64,000 nucleotides of DNA. Origin: an uncultured Bryobacteraceae bacterium. GTDB taxonomy: Bacteria; Acidobacteriota; Terriglobia; Bryobacterales; Bryobacteraceae. Position 1 is the stretch's first letter, and the number at the start of each line of letters is the position of its first letter. The notes beneath the pieces were generated by a model, which was not told where the DNA came from, did no database searches, and saw only the letters and a list, made by a program, of their open reading frames with translations. Shown in pieces: positions 1-8,981 of this stretch. The stretch lies in contig CALDSU010000005.1 in NCBI GenBank assembly GCA_937924525.1, positions 806,001 through 870,000 of the forward strand, given 5' to 3'. A program made the translations under genes and the position numbers.

Positions 1-843
1 GGGGGCGGCTCCGGCCACCTGCCGGTCTTCACCGGCTACCTGGGACCGGGGCTGGCGGACGCCTGCGCCATCGGCGAAGTGTTCTCGTCGCCGGGCGTTG
101 ACCTGATGGCCGACGCGATTCGCGCCGCCCACGGCGGGGCGGGCGTGCTGCGCTTGTACGGCAACTACGGCGGCGACAACATGAATTTCGACATGGCCGG
201 AGAGATGGTGGAGTTCGAGAACATCCGCACTACCACGGTGCGGGTGACGGACGATGTCGCCAGCGCGGGCCCCGACGAGCGCCCCAAGCGGCGGGGAATC
301 GCCGGCCTGGTTTATTGCTACAAGATCGCGGGCGCCAAAGCGGACACCGGAGCCGACCTGGATGCCGTCACCGCCACGGCGCAGCGGGCAGTGGACGCCT
401 GCCGCACCGTGGGCGTCGCCCTGACGCCTTGCACCGTGCCCGCGGCGGGCCGGCCGACGTTCTCCCTGGGCGAGGACGAGATGGAGATCGGCATGGGCAT
501 CCACGGCGAGCCCGGCGTGCGCCGCGGTACGCTGCGCGCCGCCGACGAGATCGCCGAAGAAATGCTGCAAATGCTGCTCGCCGACCGGCCGCTGGCCGCC
601 GGCGACCGGGTATCGGTGCTCTGCAACAGCCTGGGCGCAACGCCCCTCGAAGAACTCTACATCACGTACCGCTACGTCGCGCGTCGCCTGGCCGGCGTGG
701 GCGTCACCATCGTCCAGCCGCTGGTGGGCCGCTACGCCACCTCGATGGAAATGACCGGGATGTCGGTCACTCTCTTCAAGCTGGACGAAGAATTGGAGCC
801 CCTGCTGCTGGCCCCCTGCGACTGCCCCTTCCTGCGGATCTGA
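1..843 (+). CDS. dhaK: dihydroxyacetone kinase subunit DhaK (5' truncated by window edge)
   Basis: The reading frame is open from the first base, so the gene begins upstream of the window. The first visible residues (GGGSGH) are the glycine-rich substrate-binding segment near the N-terminus of DhaK. Near residue 168 of the visible part is GMGIHGEPG, whose histidine forms the covalent hemiaminal with dihydroxyacetone in characterised DhaK proteins. DhaK binds the triose and DhaL delivers the phosphate, giving dihydroxyacetone phosphate in the cytoplasm. The stop lies 2 nt before the dhaL start, so the two genes are co-transcribed. The exact substrate (dihydroxyacetone or another short ketose) cannot be read from the sequence. 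Confidence 0.9.
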   Translation, partial: GGGSGHLPVFTGYLGPGLADACAIGEVFSSPGVDLMADAIRAAHGGAGVLRLYGNYGGDNMNFDMAGEMVEFENIRTTTVRVTDDVASAGPDERPKRRGIAGLVYCYKIAGAKADTGADLDAVTATAQRAVDACRTVGVALTPCTVPAAGRPTFSLGEDEMEIGMGIHGEPGVRRGTLRAADEIAEEMLQMLLADRPLAAGDRVSVLCNSLGATPLEELYITYRYVARRLAGVGVTIVQPLVGRYATSMEMTGMSVTLFKLDEELEPLLLAPCDCPFLRI

Positions 844-845
844 CG

Positions 846-1460
846 ATGCTGACGACTGATTCCCTCCGCTTCGCGATCGGCCGGTGGGCGGAGTGCCTGC
901 CGCGCTGCGCCGATGAACTCAACGCGCTCGACGGGGACTTGGGCGACGGGGACCTGGGGGCGAACCTGATCCGGGCGGCAGGCCGGCTGGAGGAGGCCGC
1001 GCCACAACTGCCCGCGGATGTGGGCCTCGCGCTCCTGCGCTGCGCGCAGGCGTTCACCAGCGTGTCGGCTTCCACCTACGGCACCTTGCTGGCGACGGGG
1101 CTGATGGCGGGCGCCAGGCTGACGAAGGGCCGGGAGGCCGTGCCCTGGACGGAGATCTCCGTGCTGCTGGAGGCCGCGCTGCGGGCGATGATGCAGCGCG
1201 GCCAAGGGCAACTGGGCGACAAGACGGTGCTGGATGCGGTGGAAGCGGCGCGATCAGCGACGGCGGGCCTGGCGGCGCCCGCAGCGCTCCTGGACGCCGC
1301 CCGCGGTGCGATCGCCCAGGCGTGCGACCGCCTGCGCGACGCCCGCCCGCGCCAGGGGCGGGCCCGGATCTTCGGCGACAAGGGCATCGGCCGCGACGAT
1401 CCGGGCATGGTGGCCTTGCTCCGGCTGGTCGAGTGCCTCCAGCCCACCGCCGCGCCGTAG
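846..1460 (+). CDS. dhaL: dihydroxyacetone kinase subunit DhaL (DAK2 domain)
   Basis: This 204-aa DAK2-domain protein is the nucleotide-binding partner of DhaK. The aspartate cluster DGDLGDGDLG (about residues 29-38) supplies the carboxylates that hold two Mg ions and the nucleotide. Further matches are SASTYGTLLATG in the middle and IGRDDPGM near the C-terminus. The usual histidine of GDGDHG is a leucine here, so it belongs to a divergent DhaL subgroup. The ATG lies 2 nt after the dhaK stop. No dhaM (PTS phosphodonor) follows, since the next gene is on the other strand. The phosphodonor is therefore unknown: either a distant DhaM or direct use of ATP. Confidence 0.88.
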   Translation: MLTTDSLRFAIGRWAECLPRCADELNALDGDLGDGDLGANLIRAAGRLEEAAPQLPADVGLALLRCAQAFTSVSASTYGTLLATGLMAGARLTKGREAVPWTEISVLLEAALRAMMQRGQGQLGDKTVLDAVEAARSATAGLAAPAALLDAARGAIAQACDRLRDARPRQGRARIFGDKGIGRDDPGMVALLRLVECLQPTAAP

Positions 1461-1461
1461 C

Positions 1462-1508
1462 GGCCCGCGTGAACGAGGTGGCGCACGCTTGAGGCCCTCG
1501 TGCGGGCC
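1462..1508 (+). terminator. GC-rich hairpin after dhaL
   Basis: One base after the dhaL stop, GGCCCGC (1462-1468) plus ACGAGG (1473-1478) can pair with CCTCGT (1496-1501) plus GCGGGCC (1502-1508), leaving a 4-nt bulge. There is no following T-tract, so it is not a classical intrinsic terminator. It may end the dhaKL transcript or protect its 3' end. Confidence 0.4.
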
Positions 1509-1645
1509 GGCGCCGCGAATGCCCGCCGGAACTTTCCCATCAGACTACCGCCGGCACGGGGAAACGGAAGTTTCTATGCTCCCTGCAGCGCGCGCCGCCG
1601 TCGTCGCGGGAGAGCCCCCGCGACGCTCACCCGAGCCTGGCATGC

Positions 1646-3757
1646 TTACCGGACCGTCTGGCGAAATTCGTCGGTTTCCAGCCCTATCTTTTCCAGCGGC
1701 AGGGCCTGAAATCCGCGCAGGAAACCGGGGAAATCGGGTTTCAGACGAAAATCGCCTTTGGCGCGGTCAAAGAACTGCCCGTCTTCGGCCACCAGGTTGT
1801 CGCCGATGTCGAGCAACTTCTCCCAGCCGCGAGTTCGCAGTCGCAGCCAGGTTCCGTCGGCGGCGCCTTTGCCGTTCACCACGTTGCGCCGCACGCGCGT
1901 TCCCTCGGGAGGGACGCCCTCGTCGCCCGCCAGCCACTTGTCGATGGTTTGCAGCAGCGGATAGCGGTCGCGGTAGGGCGGCGCGTGATGGTTCATCGCC
2001 TCCAGGCGTTCCTTCATCGTCTTATACACCATGTTTCTCCAGACAGGCCGGGGATCGGTGCCCCGCGCGTCGATATCCACCGCCGGGTCGCAGTCTACGT
2101 AGACGTTGTTTTCAACGAGGTTGTCCCGTCCGCCGCCGACAAAGGTCGCGCGCTGGCACAGGTAGAAGAGATTGCCGAACACTTCCACGCCGCTCGAACA
2201 GTCGTCGAGATAAACCGCCATGTTGCCGATCGGCAGCTTGCCGCCTTCCCCGACGCCGACGTGGTGAAAATAATTGTGCCGCACGCGATTGCCGCGCTCG
2301 GTCCAGTCGCGGCCGATATAGAACGCGCCTGCGTCGGCCGATTCCAGGCAAACGTGATCGATTTCATTGAACTCGATCAGGTGCTCGTTGCCATTGATCA
2401 GGATGCCGGTGTGGGGACTGTCGTGGATGTGGTTGTGCCGCGCAATCTGGCCGACGCCGCGCATCTGGATGCCAGGCTGATAGGTCCGCGACCATTCGGC
2501 GTAGTGGTGAATGTGATTGTTGCGCGCCTCGTGGCCGGCGGGCGTCAGCGTCTTCCGGTCGCCGCCTTCCAGCAGGATGCCCGCGTCGCCGGTCTGGTAG
2601 ATGTCGTTGGAGCCGATGAAGTGCCGCTGCCCGTCTTTCACCGACACGCCTCCATTGCCGAGGTTGCGCAGGGCGCAGCCGAGAATGCGCACCTGCTCGC
2701 CGCCCTCGATTTCAACGCCGGAGGCGCGGCCGGCTTCCAGCGTGAGTCCGGCCACGGTGACGTGGGAGACGCCGCGCAAGGAGAGGAACGGCTGATCCAG
2801 CACGGACACCAGCGCTTCGTTCGTTTTCAGGTCCGCGGGCGGCCAAAAGTAGATCCGCATCCGTTGCTGGTCGACGTAATATTCGCCCGGCTGGTCGAGT
2901 TCTTCGAGGACATTCAAAAAGTAGAACCGCTGGCCGGGGCGGATGCCGTACAGGCCGTGCGGCGGCTTGGTCTTTACCAGGCGCTGCGCGGCGTCGAGGG
3001 AAGCGACCTCCTCGTAGGAGTTCGCCCAATCCCAGGCCCAGTAGCCGTGCACCCAGATGTTGGCGGTTTCCGCCCAGCGCCGCGGACGGTCACCCTCGTA
3101 GTAGAAACCTTTTTCCAGAGCGCCGATGTTGCGGCCGTGCTGATCGTCCTGCGGGTCCATGTCGCCCATCCCGGTGATCTTGGTGAAGCCGGTGTCCGGC
3201 CACCGGGCGACCGTCTGGCGCTTGCCCTGAAAGAAGAGTTCGGTATGGGCCGGGACTACCGGGCGGCTGAAACCGCGGGAGACGAAGCGGCCCACCTCCG
3301 TCAAACCGGCCCGCCGCAGGTCGGCCTGACGGACGGCCCGGCGGGCGGCCAGGCTCAGGCGGAGGTACACGTTCGGGTCGCCGACGCCGGACCAGTTTGT
3401 GAGCCGGACGCCGCCGAGCAGGCGGGGCTTTTCGTTCGGATAGGCACGATACTCGATGGGCGCCGCGGGCGTTCCGCTATCCTCGGCGGTCAGGGTGAAA
3501 GCCGCGCGGCGCACATGGTCGCCACCTCGCAGCCACACGCGGACGCCGCCCGGGGGAAGTTCGCCGGACTGCCGGAGCGCCCGAATCGCGTCGCGCGCGC
3601 GCTCCAGCGTCGCGAAAGGGCCGTCTTTTCTGTTGCGGGCCGCATCGGCCCGCTTGCCGCTCCAGGCGTCGTTGCCCGCGGGCGAAACGTAGAAAATTAA
3701 CGGATCGGCGGCCAGCGCGAGGGAAGCGGCCGCCAGACTGATGAGCAGCGTTTTCAT
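1646..3757 (-). CDS. secreted right-handed beta-helix protein
   Basis: This 703-aa protein begins with a Sec signal peptide (hydrophobic core to about residue 16, then LAADP). It continues with FYVSPAGNDAWSG, the opening typical of parallel beta-helix/pectate-lyase-fold proteins. The middle (about 330-560) carries many short repeats of the NNHIHH, HNYFHHVG and ENNVYVD kind, as in PbH1 repeats. It is probably exported and acts on, or binds, a polysaccharide. Polysaccharide lyase or glycoside hydrolase activity is possible but no catalytic triad can be assigned. It is divergent from the mutarotase-fold gene at 3800. A -10-like TACACT at 3771-3776 lies 13 nt upstream of the ATG. Confidence 0.85.
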   Translation of the reverse strand: MKTLLISLAAASLALAADPLIFYVSPAGNDAWSGKRADAARNRKDGPFATLERARDAIRALRQSGELPPGGVRVWLRGGDHVRRAAFTLTAEDSGTPAAPIEYRAYPNEKPRLLGGVRLTNWSGVGDPNVYLRLSLAARRAVRQADLRRAGLTEVGRFVSRGFSRPVVPAHTELFFQGKRQTVARWPDTGFTKITGMGDMDPQDDQHGRNIGALEKGFYYEGDRPRRWAETANIWVHGYWAWDWANSYEEVASLDAAQRLVKTKPPHGLYGIRPGQRFYFLNVLEELDQPGEYYVDQQRMRIYFWPPADLKTNEALVSVLDQPFLSLRGVSHVTVAGLTLEAGRASGVEIEGGEQVRILGCALRNLGNGGVSVKDGQRHFIGSNDIYQTGDAGILLEGGDRKTLTPAGHEARNNHIHHYAEWSRTYQPGIQMRGVGQIARHNHIHDSPHTGILINGNEHLIEFNEIDHVCLESADAGAFYIGRDWTERGNRVRHNYFHHVGVGEGGKLPIGNMAVYLDDCSSGVEVFGNLFYLCQRATFVGGGRDNLVENNVYVDCDPAVDIDARGTDPRPVWRNMVYKTMKERLEAMNHHAPPYRDRYPLLQTIDKWLAGDEGVPPEGTRVRRNVVNGKGAADGTWLRLRTRGWEKLLDIGDNLVAEDGQFFDRAKGDFRLKPDFPGFLRGFQALPLEKIGLETDEFRQTVR

Positions 3758-3762
3758 AGCGT

Positions 3763-3791
3763 GTGACTCCAGTGTATCGGAGGCTTACAAT
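3763..3791 (+). promoter_or_regulatory. sigma70-type promoter for the mutarotase-fold gene
   Basis: GTGACT (3763-3768), a 17-nt spacer and TACAAT (3786-3791) fit a vegetative promoter. The start codon follows the -10 box by 8 nt, so transcription would begin at or next to the ATG, implying a leaderless message. The region overlaps the presumed promoter of the divergent gene ending at 1646. Confidence 0.5.
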
Positions 3792-3799
3792 GATCGCGT

Positions 3800-4867
3800 A
3801 TGGCATACGAGAGCTTTCATGGCCGGCGCGCCCGGCGCCTGGAGAATGATCCACTGCGCGTCACCTTGCTGGTGGAAGGCGGCCACCTGGCCGAGATTCT
3901 GGACAAAGCTTCCCAGGTGAATCCGCTCTGGATCCCGCACTGGCCGAGCATCGAACCGTCCGCGTACGACCGGGCCCGGCATGCAATGTACGGCGGCGCG
4001 AGCGACGGAAAACTGCTGGCCGGGATCATGGGCCACAACCTTTGCCTGGACGTGTTCGGGCCGGGGTCGGACGCCGAGACCGCCGCCGGGCTGACGGCGC
4101 ATGGCGAGTCCTCGGTGGCGACCTATTCGATGCACGGGTCGGAGAGCGAACTGTTTTGCTCGGTGATGCTGCCCGCCGCGCAGTTACACTTCATCCGCCG
4201 CCTGCGCCTGGCGGGAAGGGTGCTGCTGATTCACGAAACGGTGGAAAACATCGCGCCGACCGACCGGCCCATCGCGTGGACGCAGCACGTCACCCTGGGA
4301 GCGCCGTTCCTGGTCAAGGGCGAGACGCAGTTCCGGTCGACGGCCACCCGCTCGAAAACCATGGAGCAGGACTTCACCGGCGGCGTGACCTGGATGCGAG
4401 AGAACGCGGAGTTCGACTGGCCGCTCGCGCCGCGCCGCGACGGCGGCGTCGAGGACCTGCGCGTCTATACCCGCGAACCCGCGTCCGGCGGATACACCGC
4501 GCACCTGATGGACCCGGCGCGCGAACAGGCCTGGTTCGCCGCCTGGTCGCCCGCGTCCCAACTGGCCGTGGGCTACGTCTGGCGGCAGCGCGATTTCCCC
4601 TGGATGGGCATCTGGGAGGAAAACGGCAGCCGGCAGCATTCCCCGTGGAACGGACGCGAGTTGACGCGCGGCATGGAGTTCGGTGTCTCGCCCTATCCGG
4701 AGACGCGGCGGGCCATGATCGAGCGTGGACGCATGTTCGGCGTCCCCTGCTACCGCTGGGTGGAGGCCAAGCGCAAGGTGGAAGTGGACTACTGCGCGTT
4801 CCTGCTGCCTGCGGCTCAACCGCCGGAATCGGTGGTCTGGCAGGGGGACACGGTGAAGCTGGGGTGA
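3800..4867 (+). CDS. mutarotase-fold (DUF4432-like) sugar-binding protein
   Basis: This 355-aa cytoplasmic protein (no signal peptide) resembles the beta-sandwich of galactose mutarotase / aldose 1-epimerase-like proteins. Features include a mid-protein HETVENIAPTDRPIAWTQHV segment and aromatic stretches such as FPWMGIWEENG near residue 270. Members of this fold interconvert or bind sugars, but the substrate of this group is not established. There is no Shine-Dalgarno sequence before the ATG and the -10 element is 8 nt away. It faces the secreted beta-helix gene, so a shared role in carbohydrate use is plausible but inferred. Confidence 0.65.
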   Translation: MAYESFHGRRARRLENDPLRVTLLVEGGHLAEILDKASQVNPLWIPHWPSIEPSAYDRARHAMYGGASDGKLLAGIMGHNLCLDVFGPGSDAETAAGLTAHGESSVATYSMHGSESELFCSVMLPAAQLHFIRRLRLAGRVLLIHETVENIAPTDRPIAWTQHVTLGAPFLVKGETQFRSTATRSKTMEQDFTGGVTWMRENAEFDWPLAPRRDGGVEDLRVYTREPASGGYTAHLMDPAREQAWFAAWSPASQLAVGYVWRQRDFPWMGIWEENGSRQHSPWNGRELTRGMEFGVSPYPETRRAMIERGRMFGVPCYRWVEAKRKVEVDYCAFLLPAAQPPESVVWQGDTVKLG

Positions 4868-4994
4868 GGGAGCGCGCCTGCGGTCGCGACCGCCGAAGCG
4901 CGGTTCGTGATTGACCGCCGACGGTTGTCGGGCGGACCACGCTCGTGCTCTTTCCCCAATCGGGAAGCGTCTGTTAGACTGGCTGTTAGGGCGG

Positions 4995-5070
4995 GGCGGT
5001 GTAGCTCAGTCGGTAGAGCGAGGGTCTCATAATCCCTAGGTCCGCGGTTCGAGTCCGCGCGCCGCCACCA
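4995..5070 (+). tRNA. tRNA-Met (anticodon CAT)
   Basis: A full cloverleaf can be drawn. The acceptor GGCGGTG pairs with CGCCGCC (one T-G pair), the D stem is GCTC/GAGC, the anticodon loop is CTCATAA with CAT, the T stem is CGCGG/CCGCG, and CCA is encoded. The G1-C72 pair excludes the initiator form (normally mismatched at 1-72). Elongator Met is most likely; a lysidine-modified Ile2 tRNA cannot be fully excluded from sequence alone. Confidence 0.93.
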
Positions 5071-5085
5071 CAATTCCCTAGTCCC

Positions 5086-5427
5086 TCAGCGACGCCCTTC
5101 CCGTTGCGACGTGGGTTCCCCAAAGAGATTTTTCCAGCCTTCCGCGGCTTGTGGCGCCTCGAAGATCACGTGCCACAGCCGGATTTCGACTTGATAGTCC
5201 CCTCGATGCCATTGACAGGAAACGACTTCGCCGAACAGCACGGCACGGTTCCACCGGATTTTGCAGATGACGCCGGGCTCGGCGGGGCGGTCCAGAGCCA
5301 GCTCCGCGCCGGCGGCGCCCAGATACCGGAGCTGGCCCAGAAGCGAAACCGGAGACTCACCCAGCACGGAGAGGCGCACGCTTTGGTTGACGGCGAACCG
5401 GGTGTTCGTATCGACTTTCCGCGCCAT
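5086..5427 (-). CDS. small PilZ-like domain protein
   Basis: This 113-aa cytoplasmic protein has an all-beta pattern resembling a PilZ barrel: VRLSVLGE, then LGQLRYLGAAGAELAL, then GVICKIRW and GEVVSCQ. The c-di-GMP-binding RxxxR and D/NxSxxG motifs are weak, so nucleotide binding is uncertain. It is 34 nt downstream of the receiver-domain gene on the same strand, probably in one transcript, and close to an ATPase and a secretin. A role in surface or pilus-related regulation is inferred from that setting. Confidence 0.55.
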   Translation of the reverse strand: MARKVDTNTRFAVNQSVRLSVLGESPVSLLGQLRYLGAAGAELALDRPAEPGVICKIRWNRAVLFGEVVSCQWHRGDYQVEIRLWHVIFEAPQAAEGWKNLFGEPTSQREGRR

Positions 5428-5461
5428 ACACTCCTGGAGTGGCGAAAGCGCGGCGGAAGTC

Positions 5462-5836
5462 TCAAGGATTTTGTGCGGGTTCGCCGAGCAGTGACCGGAT
5501 CGTGTCCAGCAGGCGCTGCAAGTCGAACGGCTTGGGGAGGATGGCGTGGGCGCCTAACAATTCCGCGACGCGGAGATAACTGCCGCCCGCCGCGCCCGAC
5601 ATTGCGATAATTTTGGTGGCGGGGAACTCCCTCCGGATTTCCTGAATGGTCTCCACGCCCTCCCGCTCCGGCATCACCAGATCGGTCAGGCACAAATCCG
5701 CCTGTTCCTGCCTCATGCGATCGAGCGCCTCATGCCCATCCTGCGCGAGGCGTACGCGGTAACCGAACCTGGTCAAATAATTGGCGAGCAGGTCCAGAAC
5801 CTGGCGGTCGTCGTCGACGATCAGGAGCGAGGCCAC
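5462..5836 (-). CDS. single-domain response regulator (CheY-like receiver)
   Basis: This 124-aa protein is a stand-alone receiver domain. It has the acidic pocket DDD (8-10), the phospho-acceptor Asp52 in LTDLVMP, a Ser/Thr switch in AMSGAAG, and the conserved Lys in LPKPFD. With no output domain it would act by protein-protein contact. It starts with GTG. No histidine kinase is adjacent. The downstream PilZ-like gene and the upstream AAA ATPase lie on the same strand. Confidence 0.9.
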   Translation of the reverse strand: MASLLIVDDDRQVLDLLANYLTRFGYRVRLAQDGHEALDRMRQEQADLCLTDLVMPEREGVETIQEIRREFPATKIIAMSGAAGGSYLRVAELLGAHAILPKPFDLQRLLDTIRSLLGEPAQNP

Positions 5837-5958
5837 GGTGCTGTCTCTCTTTTTTTCTTTATAACTCTTATCGCGATCGCCGCTGAAACCCTAAACGAAT
5901 TTTGGGCTGAGCCGCTCGCCCGGGCAACGCCGCCGATGACCTTGCTTCCGCGCCTCGC

Positions 5959-7215
5959 CTACGACCGCGCGAAATACAGATTCACGGCGCGTTCGAGATT
6001 CTCCCGGCTCAGTTGCAGCGGTTTCTTCTCGTACCGGCTGATCGACATCAGAATGTTGCAGATATCCAACGGATAGCAGGCGCGGAGTTCGGTGCGTCCA
6101 TCTCGCAGGCAGAGGTCGCGCAGGTCTTGTCCCGCTGTTGGAGGAACGGGGATATTCCGGGCGGTCGCCACGCGCCGGAGGATCTCGTCGAAGGTGCCCT
6201 CATGCACCGGCTCAATATAAATCTTGTTATGGATGCGGCGGAGGAAGGCTTCGTCGGCGAGGTCGTTGGGATCCAGGTTGGTTGCGAAGACCACCATGAC
6301 CTCGAACGGAATCTGGAACTTCACACCATAGCGCAGCGACAGGTAGTCCACGCGCCGGTCAAGGGGTACGATCCATCGGTTCAACAGGTCGCGCGGGGAG
6401 ATCAACTGCCGTCCGAAATCGTCGATGATGAAAATGCCATTGTTGGCCTTCATTTGGAGCGGCGCCGAGTAGATGCCGGACGATTCGTCCAGCCGCAACT
6501 CGACCATGCCCGGCACCAGTTCGCCGCCCACCAGAATGCAAGGACGCCGGCAAAGCACCCACCGCGGGTCGATCTCAGAATCCTGCGTTTCAATCCGGTG
6601 GTGGACCACCGGGTCGTACAACGCGATGATCTGGTTATCCACTTCGACGGCGTACGGCATCAGAATGGCGTCGTGATAGACCCGGAGTAAGCGCTCGGCA
6701 AGACTGGTCTTTCCGTTGCCGGTGGGGCCGTACAGGAAGATGGACGTCTGCGAGATGACGGCCGGTCCAAGCTGATCCAACAGTTCGTCGGTAACCACCA
6801 GATCGGACAGGGCGTTCCGCAGGACGCGCCGGTTGATATCCACCTCGGCGGCCTGCGCTTTCACGGCGGCGTGGTATTCCTTCAAGGAAACCGGGGCGGG
6901 ACCGGCATAGTGGCAAAGGCCGAACCTCTCGGCGGCCAAGGCTCGCCCGGCGCCGGAGAGCGAGACCCAGTAATCGTTGCCAATCATGCCCTTGACCTCG
7001 ATCAACTGCTGCTGCCGCATGGTGCGGAACAGATAGTCGACTACCCCGAGCGAGAGCTTCAGGCTTTGGGAGAGACCGGTCAGATTATTCGTGCCGTCCA
7101 GGGAGAGCCGCCGGGCCAGGAGGTCGATCAAGAGGTTCTGGCTAATGCCAATGTCCTCTATACGTTCCGGGACTGGAGGAGCAAAGGCGGGACGCAACTC
7201 GGCGGTTACGGGCAC
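5959..7215 (-). CDS. winged-helix/AAA-type ATPase
   Basis: This 418-aa cytoplasmic ATPase has Walker A GPTGNGKTS (163-171) and Walker B IFIIDDF (261-267). A sensor-like VVFATNLDP follows and an arginine-rich lid is near the C-terminus. The first 100 residues look like a winged-helix module (LSLGVVDYLFRTMRQQQLIEV). The frame continues upstream to 7437, but GTG at 7215 is preferred. A GGAG Shine-Dalgarno lies 7 nt before it, and the upstream residues are low-complexity and overlap the divergent secretin gene. This ATPase group is common in Acidobacteria, with unproven function. Adjacency to a secretin suggests a role in a pilus or secretion machine. Confidence 0.75.
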   Translation of the reverse strand: MPVTAELRPAFAPPVPERIEDIGISQNLLIDLLARRLSLDGTNNLTGLSQSLKLSLGVVDYLFRTMRQQQLIEVKGMIGNDYWVSLSGAGRALAAERFGLCHYAGPAPVSLKEYHAAVKAQAAEVDINRRVLRNALSDLVVTDELLDQLGPAVISQTSIFLYGPTGNGKTSLAERLLRVYHDAILMPYAVEVDNQIIALYDPVVHHRIETQDSEIDPRWVLCRRPCILVGGELVPGMVELRLDESSGIYSAPLQMKANNGIFIIDDFGRQLISPRDLLNRWIVPLDRRVDYLSLRYGVKFQIPFEVMVVFATNLDPNDLADEAFLRRIHNKIYIEPVHEGTFDEILRRVATARNIPVPPTAGQDLRDLCLRDGRTELRACYPLDICNILMSISRYEKKPLQLSRENLERAVNLYFARS

Positions 7216-7357
7216 GGGCAATCTCCGGGGGCAGTAGCCCCTGACACGTCTTTCATCGGCGGAACTGTGGGGAAAGTTTATGCACGCGCGCGGCGGATCT
7301 GCCGTCAATCTGAAGCAGGGTCGCGGAACGTGCCGCGGCATGTGTTGAAGACGCTGA

Positions 7358-8947
7358 ATGCGCGGATGGGTCTGGATTCTTGGAGCGGCGGCATGGGCGG
7401 CGCCGGCATGCGCCGGGGACGCCAAGGTGGCCGGCAAACTCTACAAGGAGGCGGTGCGGGCCGAGAAGAAAGGCCGGTCCGCCGAGGCGTACGTACTGTA
7501 TCATCGCGCCGCCGCGCTGGCCCCGTACCGCTCGGATTATTGGGACAAAGCGCAGGCCATCCGCGGGCGCGCCGCGATGCAGGCCAAGTTCCTGCAATCT
7601 CCGAGCAGTTCGGCCGCTGCCCGCGCAGCAGTCTCGGCGGACGCCCCGCTCAGCGAAGCGGAACTGCGCGAAGCACGTCAGCCTCTTCCCCCCCGGGAAC
7701 TGAAGGCGAAGTCCGTCCCACTCGATTTCCGCCTCAAGGGCAACGCCCGGAAGCTTTTCGAGGAAGTGGCCAAGGCCTACGGCTTGGATGTGGTCTTCGA
7801 CGGCGACTACCCGGAGGGCGGGGCCCCGCTCTCGTTCGAACTCGCGAATGCCGACTACCGGACGGCGCTATACGCCTTGCAGTCCCTGACTTCGTCGTTT
7901 GCTTTCCCGTTGGGCGAGCGCCTGTTCATGGTCGCCAAGGACACGCAGCAGAAACGCAATGACCTCGAACCCTATATCAGTCTGCTGGTTCCTATCCCGA
8001 ACACGGTCACCATTCAGGATGCGCAGGAAGTCGCCCGGGCGGTGCAGCAGACGCTGGATCTGACGCGTTTTGGCGTGGATTCGCTACGACGTTTGGTTCT
8101 GATCCGCGGCGCGGTTTCCAAGGCCTACGCGGCCCGGGACCTGTTTGAAGATCTCGCCTACGCCAAAACGGAAGTCGCGCTGGAACTCGAGTTCGTGGAA
8201 GTCAGCCGCACCGACCTGCTGCGGGTTGGCCTGACGCTGCCCACCGAATCGCCCGTCTATTCGTTCGCCGCCGGCAAAGCCCTGGTTCCGGGCCCGGGAT
8301 ACTTCCTGCGGATGGGCGGCGGCGCGACGGTGTTCGGCGTGCTCATCGGCAACGGTGAATGGATCTCGACGGTCAGCCGTTCGCGCGGGGCGTCGCTGCT
8401 GCGGGCGTTGCTGCGGTCCACGGACGGCGCGCCCGCCACCTTCCACGTGGGGGACCGTTATCCGGTGTTGACGGGCGGGTTTTTCGGCCCGGCCGAGTTC
8501 AGCGAGGGCGGGCAGGTGTTCACGCCGCCTCCCCAGGTTTCCTTCGAGGATCTCGGCCTGAACATCAAGATCACTCCGCGGGCGTCCACCGCGGAGGAGG
8601 TCGCGATGGAGGTGGAAGCCGAGTTCAAGGTTCTGGCCGGCCGCGCGTTGAATGGCATTCCGGTGATTTCCAATCGCAAGGCAAATGGCAACATGCGTCT
8701 GAAGACCGGGGAGTGGGGGGTGGTCGCCGGGATGATGTCCGTTCAGGAAGCCCGCAGTCTTCGCGGCCTGACCGGACTGTCCCAAATTCCCGGCTTCGGC
8801 GCGCTGCTGCGCCGCAACGAAGTCAGCGCCGAGGAGCGGGAACTGCTGATCCTGATCAAGCCGCGGGTGGTCAACACCCCCGCCAGCCAGGCGGAGACCC
8901 GCACGCATTGGGTAGGGCCGGAAGGGCGGCTCCGCATCCCCTTGTAG
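7358..8947 (+). CDS. secretin-family outer-membrane protein (GspD/PilQ-like)
   Basis: This 529-aa protein has a Sec signal peptide (cleavage near ACAGD) and a TPR-like helical segment (KLYKEAVRAEKKGRSAEAYVLY). N-domain-like modules follow (about 115-290), including KLFEEVAKAYGLDVVFDGDY, which resembles a secretin/TonB short N-terminal domain. The C-terminal secretin signature includes TGEWGVVAGMM and LLILIKPRVV. Secretins form gated outer-membrane rings for type II/III secretion or type IV pili. No other secretion genes are adjacent apart from the divergent ATPase, so the system is incomplete here. Confidence 0.82.
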   Translation: MRGWVWILGAAAWAAPACAGDAKVAGKLYKEAVRAEKKGRSAEAYVLYHRAAALAPYRSDYWDKAQAIRGRAAMQAKFLQSPSSSAAARAAVSADAPLSEAELREARQPLPPRELKAKSVPLDFRLKGNARKLFEEVAKAYGLDVVFDGDYPEGGAPLSFELANADYRTALYALQSLTSSFAFPLGERLFMVAKDTQQKRNDLEPYISLLVPIPNTVTIQDAQEVARAVQQTLDLTRFGVDSLRRLVLIRGAVSKAYAARDLFEDLAYAKTEVALELEFVEVSRTDLLRVGLTLPTESPVYSFAAGKALVPGPGYFLRMGGGATVFGVLIGNGEWISTVSRSRGASLLRALLRSTDGAPATFHVGDRYPVLTGGFFGPAEFSEGGQVFTPPPQVSFEDLGLNIKITPRASTAEEVAMEVEAEFKVLAGRALNGIPVISNRKANGNMRLKTGEWGVVAGMMSVQEARSLRGLTGLSQIPGFGALLRRNEVSAEERELLILIKPRVVNTPASQAETRTHWVGPEGRLRIPL

Positions 8948-8981
8948 CCGCCCTTGCGGCAAGTCCGCCGTCCGGTCCGAT

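Noticed and set aside
1949-3700. 583-codon plus-strand open frame
   Set aside because: It is fully antisense to the beta-helix protein, which has a signal peptide and family motifs; GC-rich third positions keep the opposite strand open.
4881-4892. 12-bp perfect palindrome CGGTCGCGACCG after the mutarotase-fold gene
   Set aside because: Short GC palindromes are expected by chance at this base composition, and there is no T-tract or promoter overlap.
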